DNA from: Hellea sp.
GTDB taxonomy: Bacteria > Pseudomonadota > Alphaproteobacteria > Caulobacterales > Maricaulaceae
Reading direction: 5' to 3'
Assembly (NCBI GenBank): GCA_020629195.1
Contig: JAHDDT010000001.1
Coordinates: 1 to 36,211, forward strand
Length of the DNA stretch: 36,211 bases
Shown here: one piece after another, positions 31,787 through 36,211 of the stretch
Numbering within the stretch: the stretch's first letter is position 1
How the letters are laid out: each line of letters begins with the position of its first letter
Position numbers and translations under genes: made by a program
Notes under the pieces: model-generated
Seen by the model: only the letters and a program-made list of their open reading frames with translations
Told to the model about the DNA's origin: nothing
Databases searched by the model: none

Positions 31787-33327
31787 GCGTAAAAATTTAC
31801 ATCCCACGCGATTCCGCAGCTTTGTCAGTTGGCGCTTTTGAGGTGGCTGAAGGCATCAAAGCAAAAGGCGGAGATGATGTTCAAATCATCGCTACAGGCT
31901 CTCGCGGCATGTTATGGCTTGAGCCTTTAGTCGAAGTCGAGACGCCAGAGGGCCGCGTAGCCTATGGCCCGGTTCAGCCAGAAGATGTGAAGAGCTTATT
32001 TGACGCTGATTTTCTAAAAGGCGGCGATCATAAGTTACGGCAGGGTTTGACAGAAGAAATTCCTTATTTCGCAAAACAGGACAGACTAACCTTTGCCAGA
32101 GTTGGCGTTATTGATCGTTTGAGCCTTGAAGATTACGAAGCGCATGGCGGCCTTAAAGGGTTGAAGGCGGCGCTTTCAATGACGCCTGAAAAAATCGTTG
32201 AAGAGGTACTGGAGTCAGGACTTCGCGGGCGCGGCGGTGCTGGCTTCCCAACAGGCATAAAATGGAAGACCGCTCTCGCGCAAACATCTGAACAAAAATA
32301 TATTTGCGCAAATGCGGATGAAGGCGATAGCGGCACCTTTGCGGACCGCATGTTGATGGAGGGTGATCCGTTCTCTCTCATCGAAGGCATGATAATTGGC
32401 GGCCGAGCTATCGGGGCCCAGACGGGCTATGTCTATATCCGTTCAGAATATCCACATGCCATTCGCGTGATGCGGCGCGCTGTAAAAGCGATGGAAGATG
32501 CTGGCTGGCTGGGCCAAAACATAGGCGGATCAGATGCCCATTTTGATCTTCACATCCGTGTTGGTGCGGGCGCTTATATTTGCGGCGAAGAAAGTTCGAT
32601 GCTCGAAAGCCTCGAGGGCAAGCGTGGGCAAGTCAAAGTCAAACCGCCCATCCCGGCGATCTCGGGTCTGTTTAACAAACCCACCATTGTGAATAATGTC
32701 CTAACCCTTGCGACTGTGCCTTTTATTTTATCCGAAGGCGCGAAAACATATGCAGATTATGGACAGGGCCGATCGCGCGGGACACAGCCTTTTCAGCTTG
32801 CTGGGGATGTGGCGCAAGGTGGGCTCATTGAAATGGCTTTTGGCGTTACGATTGAAGAAATTGTCAATGAATTTGGCGGAGGCACGCGTTCAGGCCGCCC
32901 TGTTAAAGCCGTTCAAATTGGCGGGCCTTTGGGCGGATATTTAACGCCAGAGCAATTCAGCACAAGCTTGGGTTATGAAAGTCTTTCAGAAGCCGGGGGC
33001 ATGATTGGTCACGGCGGTATTGTAGTTTATAACGACACCACAAGCATGATGAAAATGGCGCGTTACGCGATGGAGTTTTGCGAGCTTGAGTCTTGCGGAA
33101 AATGCACGCCTTGCCGCATCGGCTCTGTACGCGGGAAAGAAACGCTCGATAAGATAGCTGCGGGTGACGATGTCGCTGCCAATCTGGATGTGCTAGACGA
33201 TTTGTGTGATCTCATGGAAGAGGCCTCGCTTTGCGCTATGGGTGGGTTAACGCCAATGCCTGTGCGAACAGCGATGAAAGCCTTTCCAGAAGAATTTACG
33301 GGCCCCCTAGAAAAGGCTGCGGAGTAA
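31783..33327 (+). CDS. fdsB: NAD-dependent formate dehydrogenase beta subunit (NuoF-like)
   Basis: The 514-residue flavoprotein has an N-terminal thioredoxin-like extension of about 90 residues, as in FdsB. The FMN/NAD loop is SGLRGRGGAGFPTGIKW (GRGGAG at 149-154), with YICANADEGDSGTF and the NAD-contact YICGEESSMLESLEG after it. The 4Fe-4S ligands are in ESCGKCTPCRIG plus the later Cys in EEASLCAMGG. It takes electrons from the alpha subunit and reduces NAD+. It overlaps fdsG by four bases and is four bases ahead of fdsA. Confidence 0.96.
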   Translation: MSVKIYIPRDSAALSVGAFEVAEGIKAKGGDDVQIIATGSRGMLWLEPLVEVETPEGRVAYGPVQPEDVKSLFDADFLKGGDHKLRQGLTEEIPYFAKQDRLTFARVGVIDRLSLEDYEAHGGLKGLKAALSMTPEKIVEEVLESGLRGRGGAGFPTGIKWKTALAQTSEQKYICANADEGDSGTFADRMLMEGDPFSLIEGMIIGGRAIGAQTGYVYIRSEYPHAIRVMRRAVKAMEDAGWLGQNIGGSDAHFDLHIRVGAGAYICGEESSMLESLEGKRGQVKVKPPIPAISGLFNKPTIVNNVLTLATVPFILSEGAKTYADYGQGRSRGTQPFQLAGDVAQGGLIEMAFGVTIEEIVNEFGGGTRSGRPVKAVQIGGPLGGYLTPEQFSTSLGYESLSEAGGMIGHGGIVVYNDTTSMMKMARYAMEFCELESCGKCTPCRIGSVRGKETLDKIAAGDDVAANLDVLDDLCDLMEEASLCAMGGLTPMPVRTAMKAFPEEFTGPLEKAAE

Positions 33328-33331
33328 GATA

Positions 33332-36169
33332 ATGGCATTATTACAAGAGACGGATTACGGAACGCCTAAGGTCAAATCAGACAAGGTTGTCTCGGTTGAA
33401 ATTGACGGTCACAACATTTCTGTGCCCGAAGGGACATCTGTCATGCGGGCGGCCGCAGAAGCAGGCATTCCCATCCCCAAGCTCTGCGCAACGGATAGTC
33501 TCAATGCATTTGGCTCCTGCCGTTTGTGCGTGTGTAAAGTCGAAGGCAAACGCGGAACGCCTGCCTCCTGCACAACGCTTGTCGAAGAGGGTATGAAGGT
33601 CACAACACAAGATGACCATCTTGCGAAAATCCGCAAAGGCGTGATGGAACTTTATATCTCTGATCACCCGTTGGATTGCCTTACCTGTTCTGATAATGGC
33701 GATTGCGAACTTCAAGATATGGCGGGCGCTGTGGGCTTGCGTGAAGTACGTTATGGTCATGAGGGTGAAAACCACACAGATGCCCCGACGGATGACTCTA
33801 ATCCCTATTTCAGCTTTGATGAAAGCAAGTGTATTTTGTGTTCGCGTTGCGTGAGGGCTTGCGACGAAGTGCAAGGGACTATGGCGTTAACCGTCGAAGG
33901 CCGCGGATTTAAATCTAAAATCTCAGCCTCAATGGGCGAGAAGTTTATGGAGTCGGAATGCGTCTCTTGCGGCGCTTGCGTCCAAGCTTGCCCAACTGCG
34001 ACACTTCAAGAAAAATCCGTGATTGAACACGGCGTGCCGGACCGTACGGTTCTAACAACCTGCGCTTATTGCGGTGTTGGCTGTTCCTTTAAAGCTGAGC
34101 TTAAGGGTGATCAGGTCATTCGCATGGTGCCTTACAAAGACGGTAAAGCTAATCATGGTCATAGCTGTGTGAAGGGCCGTTTCGCCTTTGGATATGCGAC
34201 CCATAAGGACCGTATCACGCAGCCCATGATACGCGAAAATATTACAGATGCATGGCGCGAAGTCTCTTGGGAGGAAGCGTTCAAATTCTCAGCAGACCGC
34301 TTGAAAGCGGCGCAGGCCAAATATGGTATTAAGTCCATTGGCGGCATTACATCAAGCCGCTGTACTAATGAGGAAGTTTGGCTCGTTCAGCGTCTTATCC
34401 GTCAAGGCTTCGGGAACAATAATGTTGATACCTGCGCGCGTGTTTGTCACTCACCCACGGGCTATGGTCTCAAACAGACCTTTGGCGAAAGCGCTGGCAC
34501 ACAGAATTTCGACTCTGTGATGGAAGCGGATTGCATCATGGTGATTGGGTCAAACCCCACCGATGCCCATCCGGTCTTTGGGTCACAAATGAAGCGGCGT
34601 CTGCGCCAAGGGGCCAAGCTTATCGTTGTTGATCCGCGAGGCATTGATCTTGTGCGTTCCCCGCACATTAAAGCGGATTATCATTTACAGCTTCAGCCCG
34701 GAACCAATGTCGCTTTGATAAATGGCCTTGCCTATGTCGCGGCGAAAGAGGGCCTGCTCGATGAAGAGTTTATCAAATCGCGGACTGATATTGCGAGCTA
34801 TAAGGAATGGAAAGCCTCGATATTAGACGAGGTGAACTCACCTGAGAGCGTGTCTGAAATAACAGGCGTTCCAGCCGAGGATATTATCGGCGCAGCGCGG
34901 CTCTTTGCGGCGCAAAATAATTCGGCCATTTATTACGGGCTCGGCGTCACGGAACATAGCCAAGGCTCAACCATGGTTATGGGTATGGCTAATTTTGCGA
35001 TGGCGACGGGTAATATTGGTCGCCCCGGCGTCGGCGTAAATCCAATGCGCGGACAAAATAATGTCCAAGGGTCTTGCGATATGGGCAGCTTCCCGCATGA
35101 GCTATCGGGCTATCGTCCTGTTGGCGATGATGCTGCACGCGGATTATTTGAAACAAAATGGGGCACAAAGCTTGATAATAAGCCGGGTTACCGCATTCCC
35201 AATATGTTCGATGAAGCGTGCGCGGGAACCTATAAAGGTATGTATATTCAAGGCGAGGATGTGGCGCAATCTGATCCAAATATTCAGCATGTCGAAGCGG
35301 CCCTCAAAGCGCTTGATATTTTGATTGTGCAGGACTTATTCCTCAATGAAACCGCACGTTTTGCGCATGTCTTTTTACCGGGAACAAGTTTTCTCGAAAA
35401 AGACGGCACCTTCATCAACGCTGAACGCCGCATCAATCGCGTGCGCCCCGTCATGAAACCCGCCACAGGAAAGCATGAATGGGAAGTCACTCAAGATTTA
35501 GGCCGTGCTTTGGGTATTGATATGGGCTTTAACTCGGCTTCTGAAATTTTAGACGAAATCGCAGATCTCACGCCTCAATTTGCGAATGTCAGTTTCAAAG
35601 TTTTGGATGATGCAGGCAGCCTTCAATGGCCTGTCAATGATGAGCATCCTGAGGGCGCGGAAGTTATGCATGTCGGCGAATTTGTGCGCGGTAAGGGGCA
35701 ATTTGTTCCAACTGAATATCAGCCCACACCTGAGCGTACCAACCGTAAGTTTCCGCTTATACTCACAACGGGCCGAATATTGTCTCAGTATAATGTCGGA
35801 GCGCAAACGCGCCGCACAGAGAATAATCAATGGTGGGATGAAGACGTTCTTGAAATTCATCCATCTGATGCTGAGGCTCAAGGCGTGAGAGATGGGCAGT
35901 GGGTTTCGCTTAAATCCCGTAAGGGTGAAATTACGCTACGGGCCAAGCACTCAGACCGTATGGCGCCGGGCGTTGTATATACGACTTTCCACCATCCTGA
36001 CACGGGCGCAAATGTTGTTACGACGGATAATGTGGATTGGGCGACAAGCTGTCCTGAATATAAGGTCACAGCCGTCGCTGTTGCGCCGGCAAACCATAAA
36101 TCCGATTGGCAGATGAATTATGAGGATGAGCTCTCTGAGTATCGCAAGATCGCTGAACCTGCTGAGTAA
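33332..36169 (+). CDS. fdsA: NAD-dependent formate dehydrogenase alpha subunit (molybdenum bis-MGD)
   Basis: The 945-residue catalytic subunit has an N-terminal 2Fe-2S domain (Cys52, 63, 66, 80) and a His-Cys3 cluster (His112, Cys116, 119, 125). Two 4Fe-4S ferredoxin motifs follow (CILCSRC at 167-173, CVSCGAC at 210-216). The 4Fe-4S next to the molybdenum cofactor uses Cys244, 247, 251 and 279. The molybdenum ligand and proton relay are Cys372-His373 in ARVCHSPTGYG. The C-terminal molybdopterin-binding barrel has TTGRILSQYNVGAQTRRTENN. Cysteine and not selenocysteine is used at the active site. The enzyme oxidises formate to CO2 with NAD+ in the cytosol. The fdsC/fdhD and fdsD genes expected downstream are beyond the window. 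Confidence 0.96.
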   Translation: MALLQETDYGTPKVKSDKVVSVEIDGHNISVPEGTSVMRAAAEAGIPIPKLCATDSLNAFGSCRLCVCKVEGKRGTPASCTTLVEEGMKVTTQDDHLAKIRKGVMELYISDHPLDCLTCSDNGDCELQDMAGAVGLREVRYGHEGENHTDAPTDDSNPYFSFDESKCILCSRCVRACDEVQGTMALTVEGRGFKSKISASMGEKFMESECVSCGACVQACPTATLQEKSVIEHGVPDRTVLTTCAYCGVGCSFKAELKGDQVIRMVPYKDGKANHGHSCVKGRFAFGYATHKDRITQPMIRENITDAWREVSWEEAFKFSADRLKAAQAKYGIKSIGGITSSRCTNEEVWLVQRLIRQGFGNNNVDTCARVCHSPTGYGLKQTFGESAGTQNFDSVMEADCIMVIGSNPTDAHPVFGSQMKRRLRQGAKLIVVDPRGIDLVRSPHIKADYHLQLQPGTNVALINGLAYVAAKEGLLDEEFIKSRTDIASYKEWKASILDEVNSPESVSEITGVPAEDIIGAARLFAAQNNSAIYYGLGVTEHSQGSTMVMGMANFAMATGNIGRPGVGVNPMRGQNNVQGSCDMGSFPHELSGYRPVGDDAARGLFETKWGTKLDNKPGYRIPNMFDEACAGTYKGMYIQGEDVAQSDPNIQHVEAALKALDILIVQDLFLNETARFAHVFLPGTSFLEKDGTFINAERRINRVRPVMKPATGKHEWEVTQDLGRALGIDMGFNSASEILDEIADLTPQFANVSFKVLDDAGSLQWPVNDEHPEGAEVMHVGEFVRGKGQFVPTEYQPTPERTNRKFPLILTTGRILSQYNVGAQTRRTENNQWWDEDVLEIHPSDAEAQGVRDGQWVSLKSRKGEITLRAKHSDRMAPGVVYTTFHHPDTGANVVTTDNVDWATSCPEYKVTAVAVAPANHKSDWQMNYEDELSEYRKIAEPAE

Positions 36170-36211
36170 ATGCCATTCCCCATAAATATTCATGGGGAAA
36201 GCCTTGCGGCT
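36170..36211 (+). CDS. Start of a further open frame abutting fdsA, truncated by window edge
   Basis: An ATG follows the fdsA TAA with no gap, and its frame stays open for the 14 visible codons (MPFPINIHGESLAA). In fds operons the next gene is usually the sulfurtransferase fdhD/fdsC or another cofactor gene. The fragment is too short to identify. Confidence 0.35.
   Translation, partial: MPFPINIHGESLAA
36176..36199. other. Inverted repeat just after fdsA
   Basis: TTCCCCAT (36176-36183) pairs perfectly with ATGGGGAA (36192-36199) across eight bases. No T-run follows, and an open frame runs through it. It may be a weak attenuator or only part of a coding start. Confidence 0.3.

Noticed and set aside
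33377-33874. 165-residue minus-strand open frame opposite fdsA
   Set aside because: It is opposite the iron-sulfur domain, whose cysteine spacing proves the plus frame. The reverse product has no motif.
31307-36169. Reading the three genes as respiratory complex I subunits NuoE, NuoF and NuoG
   Set aside because: The third protein has the formate dehydrogenase Cys-His active site (VCHSP) and molybdopterin domains, and no other nuo genes adjoin.

Overview
The window looks like the chromosome of a marine alphaproteobacterium of moderate GC. This is inferred from a TonB-dependent receptor next to a TPR-sulfotransferase, alphaproteobacterial-style soxBDAG and fds formate dehydrogenase operons, and a gene very close to marine DMSP demethylase (dmdA). 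A Maricaulales/Hyphomonadaceae-like host is my guess from gene content only. I see no tRNA, rRNA, CRISPR array, insertion sequence or obvious pseudogene.

Layout. 1-776 (-): a partial crotonase-family gene. 1145-3781 (+): a TonB-dependent receptor closed by a perfect intrinsic terminator. 3871-20100 (+): a long colinear run with TPR-sulfotransferase, methyltransferase, DpkA-like imine reductase, aldehyde dehydrogenase, M19-like protein, two unrecognised or barely recognised proteins, a dimethylglycine-dehydrogenase-type FAD/GcvT fusion, and heterotetrameric sarcosine oxidase soxB-D-A-G. 24395-20130 (-): a tightly overlapping five-gene operon of Fe(II)/2-oxoglutarate oxygenase, extended SDR/epimerase, fumarylacetoacetate-hydrolase-fold enzyme and two SDRs. 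24605-26206 (+): a BCCT betaine-type transporter, divergent from that operon. 28833-26236 (-): an FAD amine oxidase followed by DmdA, divergent from a LysR regulator (29044-30006, +). 30100-36169 (+): a Rieske oxygenase of the quaternary-ammonium type and the NAD-dependent molybdenum formate dehydrogenase fdsG-B-A, with a further reading frame starting at the window edge.

How the genes fit together (inference). The locus looks like an island for stripping methyl groups from onium compounds such as glycine betaine, other betaines and DMSP. The BCCT carrier would import substrate. The Rieske oxygenase would remove a first N-methyl as formaldehyde, the DMGDH-type enzyme and SoxBDAG would remove the next two onto tetrahydrofolate, and DmdA would demethylate DMSP onto tetrahydrofolate. 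The formate dehydrogenase would recover NADH from the oxidised C1 units. Four proteins carry a GcvT-type folate-binding fold. Not seen here: a reductase for the Rieske enzyme, formaldehyde-to-formate enzymes, glyA/purU/folD, and dmdB/dmdC.

Least explained parts: the coupled pair 9977-12438, the M19-like protein that has lost several metal ligands, the five-gene oxygenase/FAH/SDR operon, and the FAD oxidase-DmdA pair with palindromes in front of dmdA.
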